Below are positions 49,160 to 61,433 of a stretch of 64,000 nt of DNA, piece by piece. Below the pieces are notes generated by a model. That model saw only the letters and a list, made by a program, of their open reading frames with translations, did not search any database and had not been told where the DNA came from. This DNA comes from Daucus carota subsp. sativus (taxonomy: Eukaryota; Streptophyta; Magnoliopsida; Apiales; Apiaceae). The stretch's first letter is position 1. The number at the start of each line of letters is the position of its first letter. Location: the NCBI RefSeq assembly GCF_001625215.2, contig NC_030383.2, positions 9,126,779-9,190,778 on the forward strand, written 5' to 3'. Position numbers and translations under genes: made by a program.

Positions 49160-52100
49160 TCATAGCTCATCTCTTGGGGACTCTTTAGCTGTCGACTCTG
49201 ATTTAGCTGTCGCCTCTGATTTAGTACCGGGCTCTGATTTAACTGAGACCGGCTTAGCATTGGAATCCCGATTCTTTTGAATAAATTCAATCAGATCTTC
49301 CTTTGTTCTGTCCCCTTCGTACTGCACCAACTTTCCACTTGCTGACCTGAAGTACAAAGTGGGGAAGCCCTGAACTTCAAAAGTGTCACCTGGGACATCA
49401 TTTGTTGTAGCATCCTACAGAGGAAAGCAAGAAAAATAAATCAGAAAGGGGTGGTTGAATAAACCTCAATATAGGCAAGCTCTTACTAAAAAAAGCCTCT
49501 ATGCTCAAAAGATAAACTTACAAATTTCGCAATCACGATATCAGCATCATTCTCAAATGAGATGGCAACTTCATCCAAAATTGGAGCAAGTTTCTTACAG
49601 TGTCCACACCACGGTGCATAGAACTCAAGGAGAACTGCAAGATATTATGAAATCTAAGTAAGGATACTTGACAGCCTTAAAAATATTGTACACTACTCCT
49701 GTATGACAAGGATTAAAGAAAGACAGTGTACAACCACTAACGGATAAACATATTTTGAAGATATTAATCCCCATTCTAATGTCTAGGGTCTGACTGAATC
49801 TAGCAGGCACAGGTAGCCTCCAATTAATATAAATAAAAGAGATGGTAACTAAAGAATGGAAACGGTTAATGCAATAACAAATAATAGACACATACCATTC
49901 TTTCCAGAGTTGAAAACCATATCTTGAATACTGTCACGAACAACCACCTTTACGGGTTCATTGTTTACTTCAGGGACAGGCTCCGACTTTATAAATGGCT
50001 TCAGTTTTCCGTCCTAAAAAGTTGGTGTATATAATTAACAAAGACATTCCAATCAGCGACACATATATCATAATCACATCATGAAGATGACAAATACCCC
50101 CTATACAGTAATTAGTATAACATGTAACTAAAAAACAAGAATATACCGTGTAATCCTTCAACCAAGGTGCAATTTGATCAGCCTCAACATTTGGCTTGAG
50201 ATATTTCTGACTATCACTAGTCTGTATGGCAATGACAGGCACCTGATCTTCACTGAGCCCAAAATACTGTTCATACAAAACCAAAAGAAAAAACCACATT
50301 TCTCATTACATATCTAGTCAATAATACAACCAAGTACAAGCTTGATGAAATTGCTAATGTGCTAATAACCTGAAAGGCGCCTTTACTGGACTCAGTATCA
50401 CCCAAGAGAAAGTTTAGTCCTTTTCCTTTGTATTGTACAGCAACTTCATGAAACTTTGTCTTGAAATCATCAAATTTCTCAGTACTGAAGTTCAAAAATA
50501 ACATTGCCTGAAGCAAAACAAATTAGATTTTAAGTAATTTGTCAAAAATTTACAGTGATCCTTTAAATAACCATAACATAAAGTTAAACACAAATGCATT
50601 CCAATATATTCATATATACATTGTATGCATGTGTTCTGTGTTTGTGGCGTCTGGATAATCTGTGACAAAGATCTTTTTTTAATATTTATAGCTTCTGAGA
50701 AACATAAAAATCTTCCCAGCTTAGAGCCAAAACAGGCTGCTGAATTTACAATTTAAACCGGATAATTCAGATTCAAGTATGTTGTGTACTCGTAGTGTAC
50801 ATGATAGTGTCTTTGTATTCCCGGCATATAAATACTAAACCTTTAAGATTATCACATTAGAAAACTCAAGTCCTCTTTACTGTAAGCAGATGAAATAAAG
50901 TTACCTTAGATTCTGAGCTGTCAAAATATTTGATAAGGAATGGATGGTTACTTGGGTCTTTATCGAAAACAGTCACAGTAGGCACACTGGCTTCTTCGAT
51001 AAACTTCTCCACAGCTTCAACATGGAAGTTCTGCAAGCTCAAAAAAGGTTACATGCTTCAACACTCCAATAACAATGCATTAAGAGTATTAAAATTTAAA
51101 TGATTAAACTGTTATATCAATTAAAACATCGTGTAAACCTGAGAATCAACAAAGAGTTCATCAAATGGCTTGAGCAGCCTAATGGTTGGTTTGGTTATTT
51201 TGGAATCACCCCTTGGAATGAGTTTTGCATCCACCGTATGAGCAAAGTCATAGTCAGAACGCAACTTCTCAGCTACCGCAGTAAAGTTATCAAATTCCTC
51301 CCCGGAAAGGACAGGAAACAGTCCAATCTACAACAAAAGGCTCAAAGGAGTAAGCACCACAACAACAACAATAATTATAATCTCTTTAATCCAAAAATAG
51401 AACTTTTTAATCTTCTTACAAGGGTGATCTTCTTTTCATCTATAAAACTGCTGGCATCTTCGGCAGATTTGATCTCAGGAGAGGCCGGTCCCGTTTGCCT
51501 CTTCAAATAAGAAACAATTCCATCCGCTTCACGAGGACCTTTATATTCTTGCGCTTGTTTTCCTCCATTCCTCAATATCTTAATGGTGGGAAAACCCCGA
51601 ACCTCAAACTGTGTCGCAAGCTCCTTGTTTGCTTCGTCACTTGCATCATATTTCGCCAACGCAATCGGAGGATCGTAACTGCTCAACACTGATGCAGCTT
51701 TCTCATACTGCACATCAAACAAATAATGCATCAGCCAATTCAACATCAAACACAACACACAAATAAAAAATAATCACACAACATAAATAAGATCATAAGA
51801 ATAACACCTCTGGTGCAAGATTTTTACAATGTCCACACCTGCGAAAACATCGAAAACCATCAGATTAAAAACACAACTCAATCAATCTCAATTATGTGAT
51901 CAAACAACATCAAGAACATCATAAAAAAAATCACAAATATAAATGTGGGGCCCACCAGCTAAAACTTCATAATCTCTGTATTCAATTTAAATAAATACAA
52001 AATCAGAATGTCATTTCATATACACAGAAAATCAGACATTCGATTTTAATTTTCATCAACAATTATTATTTTCATTTTTTTTGAAAGATCATCAACAATT

Positions 52101-52364
52101 ATTTAAACAACACGATGAGGTGAAAAATATAAGAGCGATTAAAACGGTGAATTGATTAAGAATTTAGATAAATTACCAAGGAGCGTAAAATTCGACAACG
52201 ATAAAATCATGTTTGGCGACGACTTGGGTTAAATTAGAGTGATCAAGAGTCAAAACATGTTCAATCACACTCTCACTCGACTCATCTGCTTTACATATCG
52301 ATCCGCTAGACACAATCAAGGCAAACAACACTACACTCAAGTGCACAAGAACCCTAGACGCCAT
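49160..52364 (-). CDS. Protein disulfide isomerase (PDIL1-type)
   Basis: Ten exons: 52364-52177, 51838-51808, 51707-51420, 51327-51139, 51030-50905, 50507-50370, 50266-50147, 50013-49896, 49634-49522, 49414-49160 (1566 nt, 521 residues). It catalyses disulfide formation and isomerisation in the ER lumen. Order: signal peptide (1-26), a domain with WCGHC (Cys64, Cys67), b and b' domains, a' domain with WCGHC (Cys409, Cys412), a Ser/Glu/Lys-rich acidic tail, and C-terminal RDEL for ER retention. Potential N-glycosylation sites are NLT and NFT. All introns are GT..AG and phases join. Length and layout match classical plant PDIL1-1/1-2; I leave the symbol open because the two are not separable here. 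The first active site is on a 31-nt microexon (exon 2). Confidence 0.96.
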
Positions 52365-52434
52365 TACTGTGTGTTTTCTGAGAGTGTTTTTGTGTGTGTG
52401 ATCACTTGTTTTACGGGTCCGAAAGGGCTGCGTG

Positions 52435-52442
52435 TATTTATA
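52435..52442 (-). promoter_or_regulatory. TATA box of the PDI gene
   Basis: Minus strand TATAAATA about 70 bases upstream of the start codon. I looked for a perfect ER-stress element (CCAAT-N9-CCACG or ATTGG-N-CCACG) nearby and did not find one. Confidence 0.6.
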
Positions 52443-52789
52443 GAGGAGAGTGTGGTGACATGGCAGTCAGGGACTGGTCGCACCAACGCAGCGATTCTCA
52501 GGGTGTTTCTGTCATTTCGTGTATTCAATTAATATTTGATTTCTCGAGATTTCTAAAGATTTCATTTCGATTTTATTCGATGCATTAATTAGTTTGGGTT
52601 TTGTGGACTTTATTTCGGGGAAATGAGTTAATATTACATGAATATATTTACTTTTAATACACGGTTGAAATACATTAAAAAGATCTCCCGAAAACATATT
52701 AAATAGATGTCTTGTATGGAGATATTATTTGGATTACGGTAAAAGAAAAATACACAATCTGTTGGTTTGGGGTGAGCATTGATTTATTG

Positions 52790-53690
52790 TGATCTTTGAG
52801 GTATCATTTGGATTTTAATCAAATTTCGATTGTCATTATCTGTGGTAATATTACTCTCACTTTGATTTTATGTCGTTTTGACAATTATTAAATATTCAAA
52901 CATATATGATTAAAATGGTATTCGGATGAGATTTTAATAAATTATAAATAATTCATTAACTTTAATAGTTTCGGTATGATTTTGATTTATCCGAATTCTA
53001 ATAAAATGTCACAAAGTTCATATTGAATTTTTAGGATTCAAACATAATACTTCAAAATTTCATTGGGTTATACTCGGATTTCAAAAAAAATTAAAATACA
53101 TGCAACAATTTCACAAAACTCATCATTTTATGATATTCAAAAAAATATCGACATTTCAATACTATCATATTTTATTAATTTTTAAATAATATCAATTGGA
53201 TACCAATAAGTTTGAAGCATAATTTAAAATCGAGATTGTATACCACCAGATTTTGTAACATAATTTTAAAATCCTAATTGAATACCCATATATCATGATA
53301 CATTTTTTAGAATCCAAATTGAATACACCAAATATCATAAATGATATCTTTTGAAAATCTGGTGGTATTCAATTAGGATTTTAAATTATGCTTTAAATTC
53401 CGATGATATTCAATTGGGATTATTTAATATCCATTAAAATCTGATGGTATTCAAATGTTGATTGGTTTTTGTGGATTTTATAAAATGGTGGATTTTTGTG
53501 GTATTTTTCGGTGTATTTTAAGTATTTTGAAATCCCAACAAAATCCATAAGATTTTGAAGTATTGTTCCTAAATCCTATGAACTTTGCGACATTTTATCA
53601 AGAAACCACAAAAAAATCAAAATAAAAAACAATTCATTAAAATCCATAAAAAAAACAATCCATTAAACTTCACCTTAAATTATGGTTGTG
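52790..53690. mobile_element. Eroded relative of the MITE at 4254-4713
   Basis: About 53350-53640 repeats almost the same internal sequence as the MITE in the DUF1475-like intron (for example GGTATTCAATT-GGATTTTA, ATCTGATGGTATTCAAATG, CCTAAATCCTAT-AACT-TGCGACATTT). The left part carries the same phrases inverted. Terminal repeats are too decayed to place the ends. Confidence 0.55.
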
Positions 53691-54370
53691 AAAAAATAAA
53701 AAACTATGAAAAAACATTTATTTTATTAGAAAAATCAGTGTTCTAAAATTCGGCGATTGATCGGGATTAATCGCCGATTAATCGTTGTTCGGTCGGCCAC
53801 CGTCTCGATTAAGCGTTTATCGACTAAGCGTTTATCAGTGAAAAAATCATTTTTATCGAAAATCGGTCAAAATCGGGTTTACTCATTCAAAAGTCGGGAT
53901 TAATCGGAAAAAGTCGGTCAAAAATCAGTGAATTTAAAGAATTTAAAAACAGAAAGTAAATTTTGATTTTAAATTTTAAATTTAATTTTAAATAAAACAA
54001 AATCACGGAAATGACAAAACACATAAATTAAAGTTGTTTTTATTACCTTTCACTCTTTCAATATTAGCTTATAAACTCTAATTATATAAATTTATAATAT
54101 CTTTTTTCAGAGATTCAATCAAATTCAAGTTTACATATGAGATGATCGGACTTATATATGTATATAAAAACATGTTTTGTGTTATAAAAAATCATTAATC
54201 TTTTGATCTTATATGATTATAAATTTATACTCTATATAATTATATTAATATATATGATTTAAAAAATATTATTAAATTTATTACCATCAATGATGGTTGC
54301 TTCACCAACTAAGTCCGACTTTTTATACTTTCTGTTTTGTCGAGCCTTGCTTTGACACTAGAAAATATAT
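53691..54370. other. Repeat-like AT-rich spacer
   Basis: About 53735-53935 has several copies of ATTAATCG/CGATTAATCG and GTCGGTCAAAA-type words, typical of a dispersed MITE-like repeat. The rest is AT-rich with no gene. Confidence 0.4.
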
Positions 54371-54615
54371 ACTCTCTCCGGCCTCCGGCCTCCTGAGTTA
54401 TATATATTGAGGGACGGAGACGTGGTGCGGATTATAGTGCTCTCATAAAGTATAGTTTTAAAACTTATTTTTAAGATTTTTTTTTAATAAAAATTTGAAT
54501 GTTATATTTTTATTCAGTGAAAAAATTTTAAAAATAAATTATAAAATTATATTTTATAAAAGAATTAAAATGCGCCTTGAAAAAAAACGTATAGAATTAA
54601 ATAGGACGGATGGAC
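54371..54615. mobile_element. Possible decayed Stowaway-like element
   Basis: ACTCTCTCCGGCC at the left and AATAGGACGGATGGA at the right are weakly inverted, with GAGGGACGGAGACG inside. Only the general CTCC-GTCC pattern supports the call. It lies just upstream of the RING-CH leader exon. Confidence 0.3.
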
Positions 54616-54770
54616 TAGTTTCTTGGTCGTCGAGGCTCAGTACTTGGCAGTCATACATAAAACACACTGACACACACATAAGCTTTACAAGTGATATCCT
54701 TTTCTGGGAGATAGAGGAAGAATTCAAGAAAAGAGCACAATTATATACAGATAAATTTGGATCTCACAGT

Positions 54771-55608
54771 GTAAGTTAACCGAATTCGCAACCTTTTCTT
54801 CTCAAATCTCAATTCTCCTACTTTTTTTTAATTATACCTGTAGTTAATGATAATTAAGCATGACGTTTTTCATGAAATTGTTGCAAGATTTTTGGTTTTT
54901 TGATGACCCTTTGATTCATATCATCATATGTTTATATACTTTAGGTTAATTGATGCTAGTAACAGTTTGCTGTTATGTGTATGTTTTTAAATTAGGGTTT
55001 TTAGTGTGTTTTGCTACTGATGCTGCAGTGAGTTGAAGATTATTGGGTGCTTTTGGGTTTTAGTAGTTACTTTTTGTTGCTAGGTTTAGCTATAAACTAT
55101 CAAGAAGTAATATCGGTATGACATTTTATGTTTGGAACTGTGTTTGTGGATGCGTTTGGTGATTTGTTCTTAAGGATTTAAAATTGATATAATTTTGGAT
55201 TTTCGGCTCGGTTCGGTTAGAAAGTATGGGATGAGGTCAGAATGAGATGGTCGCAGAAGAAATGCTTTTTTAACTGCAAAAAGGCAGGAGAAATGATTAT
55301 TTACAACAAAAAGGCAGGAATAGTATTAATCGGCTTATAAAAAGATAGATAGTTTTTTCTTATGTATAATGAAATGTGAATCTAATATATTTGAATTTCA
55401 CTCCTTATTTTAAGCAGCAGTAGCCATCCAGATGAATATATGGGCACTACTTGTTCTTTTTTAAGGAGGTGGTATTGTGTCTGCTTATTTTCTTGAAGAT
55501 AATCTTCCCCTGGCCAGAATTATTATGCAACTTCATATTAATGCTCAGAAGATATTATGAACTTGACCTCCTGGACTTGGACCATTAAAGCTGTGCTGTT
55601 CTGAACAG
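54771..55608 (+). other. Probable 5'-leader intron of the RING-CH gene
   Basis: CACAGT/GTAAGT at 54771 and GAACAG/GC at 55608 form a good donor and acceptor pair, and the T-rich interior is intron-like. If it is spliced, the second leader exon starts 42 bases before the coding ATG. Confidence 0.5.
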
Positions 55609-55610
55609 GC

Positions 55611-55658
55611 ATGAGATTCATATTCTTAATTTGCAACCTCAATCGCTCTAATGAGTAA
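55611..55658 (+). CDS. Upstream ORF overlapping the RING-CH start codon
   Basis: A 15-codon ORF (MRFIFLICNLNRSNE) starts 40 bases before the main ATG in another frame and ends at TAA 55656-55658, after the main ATG at 55651. An overlapping uORF normally lowers main-frame translation unless it is bypassed by leaky scanning. The inference depends on this region being in the mature leader. Confidence 0.4.
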   Translation: MRFIFLICNLNRSNE

Positions 55659-56780
55659 GGAGAATGTTCCACAACTTATCAGTACTGGGGTTGGTGATGA
55701 ACAGTTGTCTTCAGGTAGGGCTGAAGAGCTGACAGTTTATTCTACATCACGCCCTAGTCTAGATAAGGAGGCTGGGTTAGCTGCCTGTCGTGTGTGTCAG
55801 TGTGCTGAATCTGACAAAAGGGGTGATGCTGCTTTGGAGTTTTTAGGTATCACCCCAGTATTGAACTCACAGAAAAGAAAAGAAGATTTAAAGCTTGATT
55901 GCAAAGATGTTTTAAAGGATGCTGAAAGTGACACTTGTGCCAAAGATGGTAAAAAAGATTCTGGATTCGTGGAGTTTGTCAGTCCTGATGGCGAGGTCTT
56001 CATTTGTAATACTGATATAGAAAAGGGTTTTGATTACAATCGAGATGTGTTAATTGAGCTGGGATGTGCTTGCAAAAATGATCTCGCTCTGGTACACTAC
56101 GCTTGTGCCCTCAAATGGTTTGTGAATCATGGATCAACTGTTTGTGAAATATGTGGACGTGTTTCAAAGAATATTAATGTTACAGACTTGAAAAAGGTTG
56201 TAGCTTCTCTGAAGGAGTATGAAACCTTAAGGGAAAGGACCGCCAATGGAATACCATACCCAGAAAATGTGCAGACAAGTTCCTGTGTAGATCCCGATGC
56301 TCTTGCTGCCATTCGGAGGCAGCGACTAAGTGAAATATCACTCTGGTTTGGTCCACATAATAACAACTACTCGACGACAGTTTCACAGGGTTCTGAACAA
56401 GTTTCTAATGCTGTTGCTGAAGAAGTCACTCCTGCTGAGAATTCTGCTACCAAATGGGCTGTCGAGGGTACAGGGATACTTCTTGCCACCGGCTTGCTTA
56501 CTCTTACATTAGCATGGCTGATTGCTCCTCGCGTTGGAAAGGTATTCTTAAAGTAAATAATTTTTATATATTGATGTCATACTGACATACCTACAGATAT
56601 ATATCATTTTGTGTGGGAAAGGCTTCATATATACATTTTCATATATGACTTGCAACATTTTTTTGAGGCTTTGTGGTTTACCTAATTTTTGTTACATGCA
56701 TCTACAATTTTGTGTGTTGTACAATTTTCTGGGCAAGTATATCAAATTTTCTTTCTTTCCTCTCTCTCTCTCTCTCTCTC

Positions 56781-56841
<61 letters not shown>

Positions 56842-59824
56842 TACAATATTCCAGAGTTTTGTCCAACAATTTTTATTTTTAAATCGTTTGTTTGTAGAAA
56901 ATTTACATCCCAAAAGTTTAAAGAAAATTTTACTTGGACTGTTTTGTTTGGTGTTTAAGAGTTAAGACAATGCCAGGTCATAACATATTTTTGTTCGATC
57001 ATGTTGCAATGCATATTAGATTGACATTATGTTTTTTCTTGTAAGGATTGTTTGCAAGTTTTATTCTGTTCAGCTCATTTTAATTGGCAGCTGCATGATT
57101 TTTTAGCTTGTGATGAGTTCCCAGGTCCCCAACCAGACAACTTCTAAGATAAAAGCAGTAATAGAACACAGATATAAGAGGCTTAGGTTGCCATACATAA
57201 TCAACCTCATTCGTGAGGCTATATCACATACCCCTACCCGAAAAAAAGGAATAATTCCTTGATGAATGATGTTGGTTTTGTATTCTAGATTTAAAGTGTA
57301 TCGATATCCAGAATTCTCACTATTTTCTTCTTTTTAAATTGTATTTATGTTAATGCTTTATTGTGCAGAAAACTGCCAAAAGTGGTCTTCATATCCTTCT
57401 TGGAGGTATCTGTGCGTTAACAGTTGTAGTATTCTTCCGCTTTGTAAGTTATCGACTATTCTTTCATGCTTGCATCTAATTGATCTGTGTTATCAAATAT
57501 TTATATAATATGAGCATGATAGATGTTAATATGCATGAAATGTAAATTTCTAAATGTATATCCAGTGAATAATATGAGAACATATATTAGCAACATAAGG
57601 ATATGACATATGAGAAGATCCAACTTGGCACAAACACAGATAGAAAATAGAGGTTTGCGATTGTTGACTGCTGCTTTGACCAAGAGCAGAAGTTCATATA
57701 TTTCTAGCTTAATTAAATCTGTTTTGTGGAGTAAATTGTATGTCATAACATCTATAATGTATATATGTTGATAAATTATGCTGAGATAGCAGCTATAAAG
57801 AAAGTATGTAGCGATTGGGCAAGTTGCCAAAAAAAAATAGAAAATGTTGTTTGAAATGTTGAGTACTACGATGGTTTAGCCAGGAAGTTTATATTGATAA
57901 TCTTGTAAGGCATTAAAGCAGGATGCAACTTATGTGTGGATAGAGTGTTGGGAGGGGAGTAGAGACTGAAATTTACTTTGGAGTGAGAGTTTGGCGGCTT
58001 TTGAGATCTCTTAAAATTACAATAGCATCCCTTTTAACAAAGTGTGCATCTGCTACATACGTACGTATGCACATACAAAATTCAGCTATGCTCATATTAT
58101 CTTGTTTCTAGCTCCAAGAATTTATTCTCCATTTGGAGAATCTAATCTCCATTTGGTCTTGCATATAACTAGAAAAATATTTTTCAAGAAATAATTCAGT
58201 GAATTTACGCCATGAAATATTGCCTTTGCCTTCTAAGACCCTCGTGGATTCCCACCAGTAATCAGCTTCTGATTTAAGAAAATAGCTAGCGAATTCTGTC
58301 TTCTGTTCTTCTCCTACCTTCACTAAGGCGAATGCCTTTTCCATCTCCTTAATCTCCTTAAGCCATGCCTTGGCTTCTATCGGGTCCCCAATCCCCAGTA
58401 CCTTTAAATTCTGGTGGATAAACAGCTTGAAAAGATTTGAAAGCTGCTCCTGTTTGAGCAGATGGTTTCTGTTGTTGAGCTATCGCGGATGTTTGTTGCT
58501 GAAGAATCTGTAAAATTTGATTTACGGTAGGGTCCACACGGAGTTGGCGTTCTGGATTCTGAGTGGTTCTCTCTACATTTGTTGTTGGGGGAGTGGTTGT
58601 CTGACATACCCCTCACTAATTCATCTGATCTCCACGCAGTGCTCTCAACCCTGATAGCATCCAAGTAATCAACCTCGCAAGCCTCCGAGCCTCCTCTACA
58701 GGATCACTGGTCATAGGCTCCCAGTGTTATTAAACGCGATATGCGCACAGAAGCGCAAAGGCCCCTAGAGCATAAGCGCAACACGCAACGCGAAATGCGC
58801 GGATTCATCAAAGACAAATAAATATACATATATAAATGATATATAAGCAGAAAACTGTTAATTTATAGATAAGATGACATTTAATCGATAAAGCAACCAA
58901 ATTCTTCTAAATTCCCACTCCATCTGACACTACAACACGGTTCCTAGTCTCGAATGCTACCCTGTTCATAAGTGCCCAGAACTCGACAGAATCCCTACCA
59001 AAAGGTCTTGAGGTCCCGAAGAAGACTCAGGGAGGGGCCTAGGTAATGCTGAAGGTTCGGCCAATACAGGAGCAGGCTCGGATAGGCACTAGGTGGGACA
59101 GGTGCCTGAGCAGGGGTGCTCTCAATCATCTCATGTATATCCGTAGCAAAGCCAGACTCGGACGTATCAGAGGCTGTTGGTGAGGTGGTGTCTCAGGTTC
59201 TTCGTCAATAGCCACAAACATCTGTAAAATTAAATAATATAACAAATATAATAATCAAAAGAGGTATCTTATATATACTGTCACTGGAGATTTAAACTTC
59301 TAACTGTCGAGTGACGGCACTACGGTATATATAAGATAACCTATGTATGTTCATACATATTGCTTGTTGGTAAATAACATTGATCCAAGCAAGTAAATGC
59401 ATGCCCCTTATCTTAATATATATTGTCCGAATTTTCTTTTTCACTTCTTACAGTTTTAGGTACATTACAAAGTAAATGCAATGAATTTCTCTATAAGTAG
59501 GTATGCCAAATTTAAGGATTTATGTCGGTTGAAAATAATTTGAGATGGAGGGAACATGTGTGTAAGCAGATAAATATTGTTCCCTTGTTTAGTGAGCTTT
59601 TCTTGTGTTGGCATATTTCAGCTCCGCATATTCCAGTTCGTACACTCACTTAAAGGCTTAGATTTGTAGTTAATCTTATGTATTCTGACTGTGACTGGAA
59701 CATGCAGTTTGTTCTAACAAGAATCAAGTATGGACCTGCGCGATATTGGGCAATCTTATTTATCTTCTGGTTTCTTGTTTTCGGTATATGGGCATCAAGA
59801 ACACATGCTACTCACTCAACATGA
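55651..59824 (+). CDS. RING-CH (MARCH-type) membrane E3 ubiquitin ligase
   Basis: Exons 55651-56541, 57369-57443 and 59708-59824 (1083 nt, 360 residues; introns GT..AG, all phase 0). The zinc ligands follow the C4HC3 RINGv order: C46-x2-C49, C139-x-C141, H149-x2-C152, C165-x2-C168, with Trp156 before the last pair. This type recruits an E2 and ubiquitinates membrane proteins. The gap between the second and third ligands is 89 residues, much longer than in animal MARCH proteins; I recall related plant proteins with such an insert but cannot confirm it. Three hydrophobic segments follow: about 270-292, 303-322 and 335-352, the last two being exons 2 and 3. The final residues are polar. Stopping at the in-frame stop after exon 1 would lose two helices, so the spliced form is preferred. 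Confidence 0.87.
56761..56839 (+). repeat. (CT)n(AC)n compound microsatellite
   Basis: About 11 CT units are followed by TATA and about 28 AC units, about 220 bases into intron 1 of the RING-CH gene. It is a likely length-polymorphic marker. Confidence 0.95.
58100..59230 (-). pseudogene. Decayed Ty3 gag and upstream-ORF fragment in the RING-CH intron 2
   Basis: Minus-strand gag remnants: KSFQAVYPPEFKGTG (about 58440-58390), then after a small frameshift MEKAFALVKVGEEQK, YWWEST and FLEKYF (58344-58108). Upstream of gag in the same sense, about 59225-58700 reads MFVAIDEEPETPPHQ and other proline-rich pieces, resembling the ORF upstream of gag in the outer chromovirus. No LTR or pol is attached, so this is a truncated copy. 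It is inserted antisense to the host gene and removed with the intron. Confidence 0.8.
59262..59332. repeat. Short imperfect palindrome
   Basis: GGTATCTTATATATACTGTC pairs with the inverted GGTATATATAAGATAACC about 35 bases on, with GTCACT/AGTGAC inside. It lies next to the gag fragment in intron 2 and could be a tiny foldback or an excision scar. Confidence 0.5.
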
Positions 59825-61095
59825 TTCTTTCCGCGCACAGCGAACAAAGGTGCTCCGGAAACAGTGATTCAGCTGTATGCTATATGGCGGTGATCCGTGA
59901 GTAGTCTAAAGAAGGGTTTTTTTTTTTTTTTTTTTTTAATAAAATAGAATTGTAAGTGTGCCTTTATAATGCTTGTTTTCAAAATTAGGGTAAGAATTGT
60001 CGTATCTGTATTATATTGGCCAGTGGAAGGTCGGAATGTTTACTATACAGGGTGTATTTAGGTGGAGTTTCGTGCAAATTATTAGCGGGGTTTAATCAGC
60101 GCAACGTGGATGTGAAAACTGAAAAGTTTGATATATGTCCAAACTTTGTCAGTAGTATACTAGTATGGCAGGGATGTCCGAATTAGGGAGGTTACTCCCG
60201 GGCTGGGGAGTACTTGATATTTAGCCTTTTGATTTGGTGAGTACGCAGCATTATTACAAAAAAACTTTGTGCAGAATTCTAATATATAATATTTATATTA
60301 CACGAGCAGGTGGAATAATGATTTACAGGGGTGGATGTGACATGAAATTATGAATCCTTTTTTTTTTTTTTTTTTGTGGCAATATCATTTCATTTATTTA
60401 ATTAGCTTGGAAAGTGCCAAAATAATCTTAGATTTTATATCAGTTATTAATTAAAATCTTATTTTGTGAAATTCCAGCTGAGCATAGTGGCCCAAATGTT
60501 TTTATCCTAAGATAGTAGCATAATTTAAATTTCTAATTGAATACTTGAATATTTTGATAATTTTTTAAAATTCTAATTGAGTAATCTCGAATTTTTTAAT
60601 TTGAGTAATCTCGAATTTGATAAAAGAGGATAAGTCTATATATTTTAATATAGGGTCATATCCTTCTTAAACCCTCAGCTTTAAAATCCTAAGTATTAAT
60701 AAGGGTTCTGCAGCAGAACTGCATATGCAGAAAATGTTGTGTTTATGTATTATATTTTAAAATTACATTTAAATATGCACAACGATATAAAAAGACATGT
60801 ATTTAATTTTAGATCCTGATCTATTTAAAATTTAGGATGCAGCAGAATTTTAGTGTATTTAAGTTTCCATTTTAAGGATGGGTTCTATATTAAGCGCGAC
60901 TTTTTTCTTTTTTAACATATACAGTTTATAGGCTTATAAATTAATATTTGTTCTAATAAATTCTCGAGTGAGTCAGGATCGAATCAAGTCTTGGAATGAC
61001 AGATGATAACCTTTTAGTAACCTTTTAATGTATTATCTTTTAAGATTTCAGTTTCTCCCTAAAATAACATTTCTAACAGGGTCCAATCAAATGAA
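59825..61095. other. Downstream of the RING-CH gene, no gene seen
   Basis: The first few hundred bases are the probable 3' untranslated region. Two long poly-T runs (about 59918-59938 and 60358-60375) could be poly-A tails of minus-strand retroposons, but no body was recognised. A short stretch near 60500-60620 repeats AATTCTAATTGA-type words. Confidence 0.45.
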
Positions 61096-61433
61096 ACTTA
61101 GAGCCCGTTTGGCTGACTTATGATCTAACTTCACTTATTTGATAAGTTGGGAGTTTAAGATGTCTGTTTGAATAATTTTGATTTATTAATAATTTATGGT
61201 TCATCAAAAATATAATAGTAAAAATGATTTATCAATAATTTATGACTCGTGGTTAATTTTTATCAAAAAAAAGTTTAAAAAAGTTAAATTACTGGAAAAA
61301 AATACCTCAAACTAACTTCTGACTTAAAGTCAGTTTATAACTTATTCCTAACCTTAAACTGACTTTTGACTTATCACACAAACAAACATTTTTCAGTTCA
61401 AATTTAAACATGTTTAAACAAACAGGCTCCTAG
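61096..61433. mobile_element. hAT-like MITE
   Basis: The left end AGAGCCCGTTTGGCTGACTT and the inverted right end AAACAAACAGGCTCCTAG are imperfect terminal repeats of the common GGGCCTGTTTGG type. The interior has inverted ACTTCTGACTTAAAGTCAG-like words and no ORF. No exact 8-bp duplication was confirmed. Confidence 0.6.

Noticed and set aside
56542..56556. Stop right after exon 1 as the true end of the RING-CH protein
   Set aside because: GGAAAG/GTATTC is a donor, and two downstream exons in phase encode further membrane helices that complete the protein.
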